From Desulfobacterales bacterium RIFOXYA12_FULL_46_15 (GTDB lineage Bacteria; Desulfobacterota; Desulfobacteria; Desulfobacterales; Desulfobacteraceae): a DNA stretch of 64,000 nucleotides. The DNA lies in the NCBI GenBank assembly GCA_001799395.1, contig MGTJ01000018.1, positions 1 through 64,000 of the forward strand, in the 5' to 3' direction. A program made the translations under genes and the position numbers. A model generated the notes under the pieces. That model was not told the origin of the DNA. It saw only the letters and a list, made by a program, of their open reading frames with translations, and searched no databases. Below are positions 29,333 to 37,925 of the stretch, in pieces (the stretch's first letter is position 1; each line of letters starts with the position of its first letter).

Positions 29333-29926
29333 ATGAAATATAATTTTTTTTTGTCTCTGGCGGTTCTGTTGATCATCTGTAGCGCAATATCGAATTCATC
29401 CGGTGAGAGTTACTCGGAAAGATATTCTAAAGGATTCCGGCAAGACCCGACTATTCCGCAATGGTGCAGATATACTCATTTTGGTGATTTAAGAATGAGA
29501 GACAAAGAAAAATTTTTTAAAAAGTTTGGTCCGGAATGGGAACATATGCATCATTATTGTCAAGGCCTTTATGAAACCAGTTATGCAATACAGCATCCTG
29601 AAAATGCTGAATTTTATTTGCGGGAAGGCATTGGAGGATTCAATTATGTGTTGGAACGTATGAAGCGAAACCATTTTTTTCGTTATAACGTCCTTTTTCA
29701 TAAGGCAAAAGCTCTTATGCTGTTAAAGGATTACACAGAAGCTGCAAAGCAGTATATGGAAATTATTAAGGTTAAAAAAGATTATATCCCTGCCTATATC
29801 GGACTTAGCAATGCTTACGTACTAATTGGAGATAGAATATCGGCTTTAAAGATTTTAGAACATGCCCAAAAACAATTCCCTTCAAACACAGCTATAGAAA
29901 ATCAAATGATAAAACTTCAAAAATAG
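29333..29926 (+). CDS. Exported TPR-containing protein
   Basis: Signal peptide-like 'MKYNFFLSLAVLLIICSAIS'; TPR pattern 'AKALMLLKDYTEAAKQYMEIIKVKKDYIPAYIGLSNAYVLIGD'. Confidence 0.7.
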   Translation: MKYNFFLSLAVLLIICSAISNSSGESYSERYSKGFRQDPTIPQWCRYTHFGDLRMRDKEKFFKKFGPEWEHMHHYCQGLYETSYAIQHPENAEFYLREGIGGFNYVLERMKRNHFFRYNVLFHKAKALMLLKDYTEAAKQYMEIIKVKKDYIPAYIGLSNAYVLIGDRISALKILEHAQKQFPSNTAIENQMIKLQK

Positions 29927-30001
29927 AGGTGTTGCAAATGTTTATTTGTTCGAAATCACAGGTTTCCTGGCACTATATAAAATTATCTAACGAGATTTCT
30001 A

Positions 30002-31285
30002 ATGAATAAAAATACCGTACAAAACCAAATCAATGGGCTGCTTATCTTTCATATATTCCCTCCTGTGTTTAATGTTGCAACATTAAGATTTATCAGTATT
30101 GCAAAATTTTTGCACCTCAATAAGATCAGGATAAATGTTCTTACAACAAAGCCGAGAAAAAATGATTATGTGGATTTATCAAGAAGGAATGAAATTCCAA
30201 AGGATGTTTTTGTCTGCAGGGTATTTGCATTGGATTCCAAACGAGATCTTTCAGTAAGGGGCAAACACTTTGCCTTTATGGCATATCCTGATCATCTTGT
30301 TGCCTGGATCATTCCAGCAGTGATTGCAGGCTGCAAAATGATAAAAAATCACCAGGCACAATTTGTTTTATGCAGTTATCCTTTTCCTTCAACCTGCATC
30401 ACAGGTGTTATTCTCTCTGCTATTTTTAAAATTCCGTTAATAACTGATTTCAGAGATCCTATGGTTCAGATAGGGTACCCATCAGATCGGATCAAAAGAA
30501 AGCTGTGGAAAATATTAGAAAAATTAATTATCAAAAAATCATATCAAATTATTTTTAATACATCAAAGATGAAAGATTACTATCTTGAACGCTATGAATT
30601 TCTTGACGCTTCTGATTGCCACGTGATTAGAAACGGATTCTTTGAGGAAGACTTTTCTATGGTAAAAAATAGATCTGATACAAAAACTGAACAAAAGAAA
30701 ACAATTTATATCCATGCAGGAACGATTTATGATGGTGAAAGAGATCCGAGAACCTTAATTAAAGGCATTGCACTTTTGTGTGACGGAAAGATTTCAGCAC
30801 AAGGTTTCAGAGAGTTTCAGATTCATTTTTACGGTTCTGGAAATGATGAATTGGTAAATGAATATAAAGAGCTTGTTAACGATTATGGACTATCAGATAT
30901 TATTTTATTTTTTCCAAGAGTAAGTCACAAAAAAATGATTGAGATTATGTTGGCATCAGATGTCTTGCTTTTAATCGGAGGAGCAAAAAATTGGGATATG
31001 CAGATTCCGGCCAAATTTTATGAATATCTGAGAATTAGAAAACCAATTTTAAGTATTTCTTCTGAAACAAGCGAATTGACAGAACTGATAAAGACTCTCA
31101 ATGCAGGTTATGTGGCGCCATATGAATCCCCTGAGCTGATAAAAAATGTATTTTCCGAATTAAATTTCAAAATCAGCAATAATCATGTGCTGAATATAAT
31201 TTCTGAAAATAATATAAAATCTTTTTCAAGAGATGTTCAATTAAAAAAACTTGATAAAATAATCAGAAATTGCTTAAGGCAATGA
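30002..31285 (+). CDS. Glycosyltransferase family 4
   Basis: GT-B pattern: 'PLITDFRDPM', 'FNTSKMKDYYLERY', 'HAGTIYDGERDPRTLIKGIALL', 'PAKFYEYLRIRKPILSISSETSELTELI'. Confidence 0.8.
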   Translation: MNKNTVQNQINGLLIFHIFPPVFNVATLRFISIAKFLHLNKIRINVLTTKPRKNDYVDLSRRNEIPKDVFVCRVFALDSKRDLSVRGKHFAFMAYPDHLVAWIIPAVIAGCKMIKNHQAQFVLCSYPFPSTCITGVILSAIFKIPLITDFRDPMVQIGYPSDRIKRKLWKILEKLIIKKSYQIIFNTSKMKDYYLERYEFLDASDCHVIRNGFFEEDFSMVKNRSDTKTEQKKTIYIHAGTIYDGERDPRTLIKGIALLCDGKISAQGFREFQIHFYGSGNDELVNEYKELVNDYGLSDIILFFPRVSHKKMIEIMLASDVLLLIGGAKNWDMQIPAKFYEYLRIRKPILSISSETSELTELIKTLNAGYVAPYESPELIKNVFSELNFKISNNHVLNIISENNIKSFSRDVQLKKLDKIIRNCLRQ

Positions 31286-32517
31286 TAAAAAAAATACTTC
31301 CGGCAAACCAAACAATACAAGAAGAAATGCAGTTGATTGTTACAAAACCTCATAATGATTGGGCCCAATTTCCCAAATCCGATATACCGATTCTGCCCGT
31401 TATAGATTGTCATTTTTCGACAAAAAAATATGGCAACCACAACAACACGGAGAGTGTTTTTTTTAGTAAATCAAATATATATTCACATAGTGGCCGCTAT
31501 GCTTTTTCTCAAGCTTTGGAAATTATCGATATAGATCCACAATGTTCAGTTTTGATTCCGTCTTATCATTGTCTTTCAATGATTGCGCCTGTCTTTTGGA
31601 CAGGTGCTGATATTCAGTTTTATAAACTCAAAAAAGATTTAAGCATTGATGTCGTTGATATTGAAAATAAAATAAGCCCTTCAACGAGAGCTGTTGTAGT
31701 GGTTCATTATTTTGGTTTCCCTCAAAATCTTTCAAGGGTCATGGAAATATGTAAGAAATATAATATTAGTTTGATTGAAGATTGTGCGCATGCTTTTTTC
31801 GGCACTATGGGTGCAAAAAAAATTGGTGGCTCAGGCGATTTTGCCATTGCCAGCCTTAAGAAATTTTTCCCGGTTGCGGACGGAGGTGTTTTAGCCGTTA
31901 AAGGCAATATGGATAAAAAGCCTTATCAAACATCCTTAAAGATAGTAACGCAGTTAAAATATATGATTAATCTTTTAGAAGAAAGCGTGCTAAATAAAAG
32001 GTTGGAATCCATAAAGATAATATTTGAAGTTTTTAGAAAACTAAGGCATCAAAGACAACATAGTGATGAAAAGGAATTAGTTGATTTTGATAGGGAACTA
32101 TCTGATTTTTTAAAAATACAATCCTGGTTCGATCCTGATCAAAAAACAAAAAAAATTTCCAGGTTGTCGAAATATATTGTCGAAAATTCAAATATCGGCC
32201 GGATCTGCACTATGAGAAGAGAAAATTTTTCATATCTCCTTAAGCATTTCAATCGTTTGAAACCGGTTACACCGCTCTATTCGACATTACCTCAAAATAT
32301 CGTTCCATATATGTTCCCACTTGTTTTAAAGAATCCTGACACTGATTTTATCAAATTAAAAAAGAAGAAAATACCCATTTGGAGATGGGAAGAACTATGC
32401 ATGTCTGACTGTAAGACAAGCCGGTATTATTCAAAACATTTGATTCAGTTGCCTTGTCATCAAAGCCTGAAAAAGTATGAACTTGATGCTATCGTACAAG
32501 CGGTTAAAGAATTATGA
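31282..32517 (+). CDS. DegT/DnrJ/EryC1/StrS-like PLP enzyme
   Basis: 'SVLIPSYHCLSMIAP', 'VVVHYFGFPQNLSRVMEICKKYNISLIEDCAHAFFG', 'FAIASLKKFFPVADGGVLAV'. Confidence 0.82.
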   Translation: MIKKILPANQTIQEEMQLIVTKPHNDWAQFPKSDIPILPVIDCHFSTKKYGNHNNTESVFFSKSNIYSHSGRYAFSQALEIIDIDPQCSVLIPSYHCLSMIAPVFWTGADIQFYKLKKDLSIDVVDIENKISPSTRAVVVVHYFGFPQNLSRVMEICKKYNISLIEDCAHAFFGTMGAKKIGGSGDFAIASLKKFFPVADGGVLAVKGNMDKKPYQTSLKIVTQLKYMINLLEESVLNKRLESIKIIFEVFRKLRHQRQHSDEKELVDFDRELSDFLKIQSWFDPDQKTKKISRLSKYIVENSNIGRICTMRRENFSYLLKHFNRLKPVTPLYSTLPQNIVPYMFPLVLKNPDTDFIKLKKKKIPIWRWEELCMSDCKTSRYYSKHLIQLPCHQSLKKYELDAIVQAVKEL

Positions 32518-33539
32518 GCATGAATTGGAAGATTTATCCTGTATCAGAGATTGATTCAAAATGGGAAGACTGGGATCGCCTGAATGGATTATATTATAAC
32601 CATCATCCCTATTTTGACAGCAGGTTTGTAAAGCCCCTTTTAAACTATTTTGGAAACAAAGCCGTTAAGCTTGCCATGTTGAAAGATAATGAAGGAATTG
32701 TAAATGGAATGGTTTTATTAACAAAAAGACTACCAGGTTTATGGTCATTATTTGTTCCATCACAGTTACAGATAGCACCGGTATTATTACCATTTGAGCA
32801 AATTTCGCAACATCTTGAAAAGCTAATGGACTCGATACCAGGATATTGCCTGATGTTGGAGATGCTGTATCAAGATCCGTTAAATACCCCTCTGAGTGAT
32901 AAAATTGGGGGTCGATACGGCAGATATGACCATTGCACTACAACAAGTGTTAAATTTGATACTGGTTTTGAAAACTATTGGGAAAAAAGACCCAAAAAAT
33001 TTAAGCAAAATATTCGTACAGCTTTTAATAGATTAAAAAAAGACAGTATTCAATATGATTTTATCATAAGAAGTTCCCCTTCTGATGTCAAAACCGGTGT
33101 AAGAGATTATGGGTTATTGGAAACTAAGAGCTGGAAAGGTGACGCAGGCACGGCTATTCACCCTGATAACATTCAGGGGAAATTTTATGATGATGTATTG
33201 TCAAGTTTTGCAAAAAACGGAAATGCTGCAGTATATGAATTGTATTTCAATAATGAACCGGCAGGTTCAATTCTGACTATTTCCAATGACAGGATGCTGA
33301 TTCTTCTGAAAACCACTTTTAATAAAAATTTTCAAGACTATTCACCAGGTCGTCTTGTACAATATAAATTTATTGAGCATGAGTTCGGCCGGAACAAATA
33401 TATGGTCATGGAGGCCTATACCAATGCGAACAAAGACCAGCTTGACTGGTCTACCCAAAAAAGAAATATATTTCATTTCGAGATATATAAGAATCTATTG
33501 ATTGAAAAGATAATAAAAATTAAAAAAGGAATTGAATAG
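32514..33539 (+). CDS. FemAB/BioF2-like acetyltransferase-domain protein
   Basis: 'FENYWEKRPKKFKQNIRTAFNRLKKD', 'AAVYELYFNNEPAGSILTI', 'FSPGRLVQYKFIEHEFG'-like GNAT/FemAB pattern. Confidence 0.72.
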   Translation: MSMNWKIYPVSEIDSKWEDWDRLNGLYYNHHPYFDSRFVKPLLNYFGNKAVKLAMLKDNEGIVNGMVLLTKRLPGLWSLFVPSQLQIAPVLLPFEQISQHLEKLMDSIPGYCLMLEMLYQDPLNTPLSDKIGGRYGRYDHCTTTSVKFDTGFENYWEKRPKKFKQNIRTAFNRLKKDSIQYDFIIRSSPSDVKTGVRDYGLLETKSWKGDAGTAIHPDNIQGKFYDDVLSSFAKNGNAAVYELYFNNEPAGSILTISNDRMLILLKTTFNKNFQDYSPGRLVQYKFIEHEFGRNKYMVMEAYTNANKDQLDWSTQKRNIFHFEIYKNLLIEKIIKIKKGIE

Positions 33540-33545
33540 TTTTAT

Positions 33546-33782
33546 ATGGATATTTTAAAAGAAACCATAGGTATTATAAGATCCGTACTGAATATTGGTA
33601 TCCCTTTTGACCGTGATGTTCAACTTCTAGGCAATTTGCCCGAGTTCGACTCGCAGGCAGTGGTTGCCCTCATCACAACCCTTGAAGAACAACTGGGGAT
33701 TTTTATAGAAGATGATGAAATTACGGCTGAAGTGTTTGAAACGGTGGGAACGCTTGTAGACTTTCTTGAACAAAAGATGTGA
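33546..33782 (+). CDS. Acyl carrier protein (exosortase A system type)
   Basis: 78 aa with 'LGNLPEFDSQAVVALITTLEEQLGIFIEDDEIT' (phosphopantetheine Ser in the DSQ context). Confidence 0.85.
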   Translation: MDILKETIGIIRSVLNIGIPFDRDVQLLGNLPEFDSQAVVALITTLEEQLGIFIEDDEITAEVFETVGTLVDFLEQKM

Positions 33783-34618
33783 TGCTGTCTATTGAGAACC
33801 TGAAAAAAGAGATCTTTTTTCTGCCTTTTGAAAAAGGGGATCTGTTTTCCATCTATTATCACCCAATAAACGATTCTCCTGAAAAAGAAGTGATCCTTTA
33901 TATCCATCCCTTTGCCGATGAAATGAATAAATCCAGACGGATGGCGGCATTACAGGCCATGTCGTTTGCCAGGGCCGGGTTTGGCGTGCTTCAGATTGAT
34001 CTTCCGGGTTGTGGAGACAGTCAGAGCGAGTTTGTCGGGGCCTCATGGGACGCCTGGAAAGATAGTATTAATACGGCAATTCATTGGCTGAACATGAAAG
34101 GGAACGGCTCTATCCATTTATGGGGTCTCCGGCTGGGCGCGCTTTTAATGATGGACTGGGCAAAAGATGCATTGATTCCCATAGAGAAATATATTTTCTG
34201 GCAGCCGGTTTTGAAAGGAGCATTGGCTATGAATCAATTTTTTAGGCTGGCCTCTGCTTCCCGGATGATGGGAAAGGATGGCGAATCCTTAAAGGAAATC
34301 CGTGAAACAATAGGCCGGGGGCAAACAGTTGAAATCGGGGGATATGAACTGAATCCTGGCTTGGTGAAAGCCATTGAAAATATGAAGATGGAAGATCTGT
34401 CTCCTCCGAAAGGAAGCCGGATCATCTGGAAAAACATATCATTGAATGCTCCCCCTGATATCGGGCCTGCAAACCGGAAAGTGATAGATCTTTTTGAACA
34501 AAACGGATGCCGGATAGATGCTGAATCTATTACAGGTAATGCCTTCTGGAACTCTGTTGAAATTTCAATCCTGCCTGATCTGATTACATCCACTACAAAT
34601 TCAATGATAAGCGGGTAA
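33779..34618 (+). CDS. Alpha/beta hydrolase, exosortase A system-associated (hydrolase 2 type, TIGR03101)
   Basis: 'VILYIHPFADEMNKSRRMAALQAMSFARAGFGVLQIDLPGCGDSQSEF'. Confidence 0.85.
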   Translation: MMLSIENLKKEIFFLPFEKGDLFSIYYHPINDSPEKEVILYIHPFADEMNKSRRMAALQAMSFARAGFGVLQIDLPGCGDSQSEFVGASWDAWKDSINTAIHWLNMKGNGSIHLWGLRLGALLMMDWAKDALIPIEKYIFWQPVLKGALAMNQFFRLASASRMMGKDGESLKEIRETIGRGQTVEIGGYELNPGLVKAIENMKMEDLSPPKGSRIIWKNISLNAPPDIGPANRKVIDLFEQNGCRIDAESITGNAFWNSVEISILPDLITSTTNSMISG

Positions 34619-34620
34619 GT

Positions 34621-35457
34621 ATGGGTATTGAAACGCCGGTTGTCTTTCAGTGCGGATCAGATGAATTGATCGGTATTGTTCACCTGCCAAAAGAAGCATC
34701 CTGTTCTTCCGGGGTTCTGATTGTGGTCGGCGGCCCCCAGTACCGGGCCGGCAGCCACAGACAGTTTGTGACTCTTGCAAGGGATCTGGCAAATGCAGGT
34801 ATACCTGTCATGCGGTTTGATTACAGGGGAATGGGTGACAGCCAGGGAGAGTGTATATCCTTTGAAGAAAGTGAACCGGATATTAAAACAGCCATTGATA
34901 CCTTTATGCTGAATTGTCCCGGTCTTGAACGGATTGTTTTATGGGGGCTTTGTGATGCCGCTTCTGCCTGTTTAATATATTCATTGTCTGACGAACGGGT
35001 CAAGACAATGGTCCTGGCCAATCCCTGGGTAAGGACAGAAGCGGGAATTGCCAAAGCCCGACTGAAACATTATTATACAGCACGATTTTTTGAAAAAGAA
35101 TTCTGGCTTAAGATTTTAAAATTTGATTTTGATTATTCAGACTCCTTTCGTTCTATCGTTAGCCAGATTAAAAACATGCTGTTTTCTGATGAAAAATCAT
35201 TGCCGTTTCAAAAGAAAATGGAGAAGGCGATTTCTGAATTTACCGGAAAAATATTGTTTATTGTCAGTGGAAATGATTTGACGGCAACAGAATTTAAAGA
35301 CTTGGTCAATTCATCAGCGATTTGGAAACAAAAGATTTGGGAAAAGAACATCGAATGGCATGATCTTGTAAATGCTGATCATACTTTTTCCAGAAAACAT
35401 TGGAAAGCACAAGTGTCTGATCTTACCATAAAATGGGTACAGCAGCATTATGCGTGA
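34621..35457 (+). CDS. Alpha/beta hydrolase, exosortase A system-associated (hydrolase 1 type, TIGR03100)
   Basis: 'GVLIVVGGPQYRAGSHRQFVTLARDLANAGIPVMRFDYRGMGDSQGE', 'LWGLCDAAS'. Confidence 0.87.
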   Translation: MGIETPVVFQCGSDELIGIVHLPKEASCSSGVLIVVGGPQYRAGSHRQFVTLARDLANAGIPVMRFDYRGMGDSQGECISFEESEPDIKTAIDTFMLNCPGLERIVLWGLCDAASACLIYSLSDERVKTMVLANPWVRTEAGIAKARLKHYYTARFFEKEFWLKILKFDFDYSDSFRSIVSQIKNMLFSDEKSLPFQKKMEKAISEFTGKILFIVSGNDLTATEFKDLVNSSAIWKQKIWEKNIEWHDLVNADHTFSRKHWKAQVSDLTIKWVQQHYA

Positions 35458-36709
35458 TTACCTGTTACTTGTCATTATATTCGGCTCTATACCTCTAATT
35501 TTAATGCGGCCCTGGATCGGTGTTCTCATGTGGAGTTGGTTGAGTCTGATGAATCCGCATACGGCAGCATGGGGAATTGCAAAAACTTTTCCTGTTGCAA
35601 AGGTAATCGGCTTGACGGCACTGTTTGCCCTGCTTCTTGATTCCAATAGAAAGCCTGTCCCCTGGAACAAGAGCCTTATATTGATGGCCATGATATTCAT
35701 TATGTTTGTTATCACAACATTTACAACACCATGGATGCCGAGTGATGCATTAGATAAACTGTTATTTGTATTTAAGATATTTTTAATGTCTTTTGTCAGC
35801 AGTATGTTGATTTACGGCAAAAACAGAATCAGAATTTTCGTCTGGGTTGTCGCCTTATCCATTGGGTTTTATGGTATCAAAGGAGGGATCTTCTCCCTTG
35901 CCACAGGGGGAAATTTTAGAATATGGGGTCCCGAAGGTTCATTTATAGGTGATAATAATTCAATGGGTTTGGCCTTTAATATGATTCTTCCATTGTTCAT
36001 TTTTATTGCCAGGGAAGAATCCAATCGATATCTGCAGATAGGATTAAAATGTGCAGCCCCGCTTATTGCAATTTCAGCGTTGTTTACTTATTCACGCGGG
36101 GCTCTTTTAGGTTTGGTCGTTGTCAGCGCACTTATGTTTCCCAAACTTAAGAGAAAGGGCTTGATCATATTTTTGCTCATACCCGTCATTATATTTGGAA
36201 TCACCAAAATTCCGGATAAATATTTTGACCGGGCAGAAACTATTGCCACTTATGAAGAGGATGATTCAGCCATGACAAGAATTCAGGCCTGGTCTGTTGC
36301 ATGGAATATTGCAGTGGATTATCCTTTAACCGGTGCAGGGTTTGAATTCTGCTGCCGGGATCAGTACCGCTGGCTTTCCTATTCAGCCCCCGAATATATA
36401 TCAAGAGGATATACTGAAGCCAGGGCAGCACATAGTATTTATTTTCAGATTTTAGGGGATCATGGGTTTATTGCACTTTTTTTATTTCTCTTGTTATTGC
36501 TTTGTACCCTATATGACTTAAGAAAGATAAGAAACAGAGCCTTCACAATTGAATCAAAAAAATGGATTGCCAACTATGCCCTGTCTTTGGAAATCGGTAT
36601 ATGGGGATATGTAATATCCGGAGCCTTTTTAAGCTTGGCTTATTTTGATCTGTTTTATTGCTATGTTGCCATCGGAGCAATTTTGCAAAGAGAATTATAT
36701 ACTGGATAA
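35450..36709 (+). CDS. Putative O-glycosylation ligase/O-antigen ligase (TIGR03097-type, exosortase A associated)
   Basis: Multi-TM; 'MRDYLLLVIIFGSIPLILMRPWIGVLMWSWLSLMNPH', 'AISALFTYSRGALLGL', 'AHSIYFQILGDHGFIAL'. Confidence 0.87.
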   Translation: MRDYLLLVIIFGSIPLILMRPWIGVLMWSWLSLMNPHTAAWGIAKTFPVAKVIGLTALFALLLDSNRKPVPWNKSLILMAMIFIMFVITTFTTPWMPSDALDKLLFVFKIFLMSFVSSMLIYGKNRIRIFVWVVALSIGFYGIKGGIFSLATGGNFRIWGPEGSFIGDNNSMGLAFNMILPLFIFIAREESNRYLQIGLKCAAPLIAISALFTYSRGALLGLVVVSALMFPKLKRKGLIIFLLIPVIIFGITKIPDKYFDRAETIATYEEDDSAMTRIQAWSVAWNIAVDYPLTGAGFEFCCRDQYRWLSYSAPEYISRGYTEARAAHSIYFQILGDHGFIALFLFLLLLLCTLYDLRKIRNRAFTIESKKWIANYALSLEIGIWGYVISGAFLSLAYFDLFYCYVAIGAILQRELYTG

Positions 36710-36729
36710 AAGGGGAAAAGGTTGTATTT

Positions 36730-37923
36730 ATGAAAATACTCACCCTATCATCGGTCTTTCCTAATCAAGCCTTACCGTTTTATGGCCTTTTTGTTTATGA
36801 GCGGATGAAACATGTGGCAAAAAAATCCGATGTTTTTGTGGTTTCTCCCATTCCCTGGTCCCCGTTTGATTCATTTATCAGATTCTTTAAAAAAAAATTC
36901 AGACCTGCCCGAAAAGGTATAGAAACAAGAGATCAGTTGGAGATGATGTATATACGTTTTTTATGCCTTCCGGGCATTTTCAAATTTCTGGATGGTTATC
37001 TGTATTATAGGAGCATATTAAACCCTGTCGGAAAGCTGATCAAAAAAAATGGCATTGATATCATTGACGCTCATTTTGCCTATCCTGACGGTTTTGCCGC
37101 CATGCTTTTGGCGAAAAAATCGGGTCTTCCTTTCAGTGTCACCTTAAGGGGAACTGAAGTCCCGTATTCAACCTCATTTTATCGAAGATGGCAGATGAGA
37201 TGGGTGTTTAAAAAAGCAGATAAAATCATCTGTGTAAGTCAATCCCTTTCTGAGATCGCCTCGGAATTGGGTGCTGAACCGGCTAAGCTGAAAATTATCC
37301 CCAACGGGATTAATACCGATATCTTTTATCCCCGGAATCGCAGCAAGGCAAGAACCCGGTTGGGGATTCAGGGCGATACAAAAATAATCCTCTCTGTTGG
37401 GGGCCTGGTTAAAAGAAAAGGATTCCACAGGGTTATTCCGCATTTGAAAAAAATGAAAATGGATTTTAAGGATATCCTGTTTATTATTGTAGGAGGTGAA
37501 TCTGTTGAAGGGAATTATTCAGGGGAATTGAGGGCACTGGTAAATGAACTCGGCCTGGAGGATGTTGTTCGGTTTGAAGGTCTCCAGCCCCCGGAAAAAC
37601 TCCCTTATTATTATGCTGCCGCAGATATATTTGTGCTGGCGACTGCCAATGAAGGATGGCCTAATGTGATTGTGGAAAGTCTGGCCTGTGGCACGCCAGT
37701 GGTGGCAACTGATGTCGGCGGTGTAAAAGAAATAATAACCCATGATGACCTGGGCTATACGGTTCCCTTTGATGATCCGGAAGCATTGTATGCCAAGATG
37801 AAAAAAGCATTGGGGCAGAGCTGGGATCATGAAAAAATATCATCTTATGCGTGCAGGAGAAGTTGGAACAATGTGGCTGACGAGGTCTTGACAATGTTTA
37901 AGGAAATTTTAAGGGAGAAATAA
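36730..37923 (+). CDS. Glycosyltransferase family 4
   Basis: 'MKILTLSSVFPNQALPFYGLFVYERM', 'NGINTDIFYP', 'LATANEGWPNVIVESLACGTPVVATDVGGVKEII'. Confidence 0.9.
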   Translation: MKILTLSSVFPNQALPFYGLFVYERMKHVAKKSDVFVVSPIPWSPFDSFIRFFKKKFRPARKGIETRDQLEMMYIRFLCLPGIFKFLDGYLYYRSILNPVGKLIKKNGIDIIDAHFAYPDGFAAMLLAKKSGLPFSVTLRGTEVPYSTSFYRRWQMRWVFKKADKIICVSQSLSEIASELGAEPAKLKIIPNGINTDIFYPRNRSKARTRLGIQGDTKIILSVGGLVKRKGFHRVIPHLKKMKMDFKDILFIIVGGESVEGNYSGELRALVNELGLEDVVRFEGLQPPEKLPYYYAAADIFVLATANEGWPNVIVESLACGTPVVATDVGGVKEIITHDDLGYTVPFDDPEALYAKMKKALGQSWDHEKISSYACRRSWNNVADEVLTMFKEILREK

Positions 37924-37925
37924 AT

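Noticed and set aside
29333-29926. TPR protein as PrsT-type exosortase-locus lipoprotein
   Set aside because: Too short and only one to two TPR-like units; no lipobox clearly seen.
29968-29985. TGGCAC before the GT4 gene as a sigma-54 promoter
   Set aside because: No GC-containing -12 element at the proper spacing; the downstream sequence is plain AT-rich.
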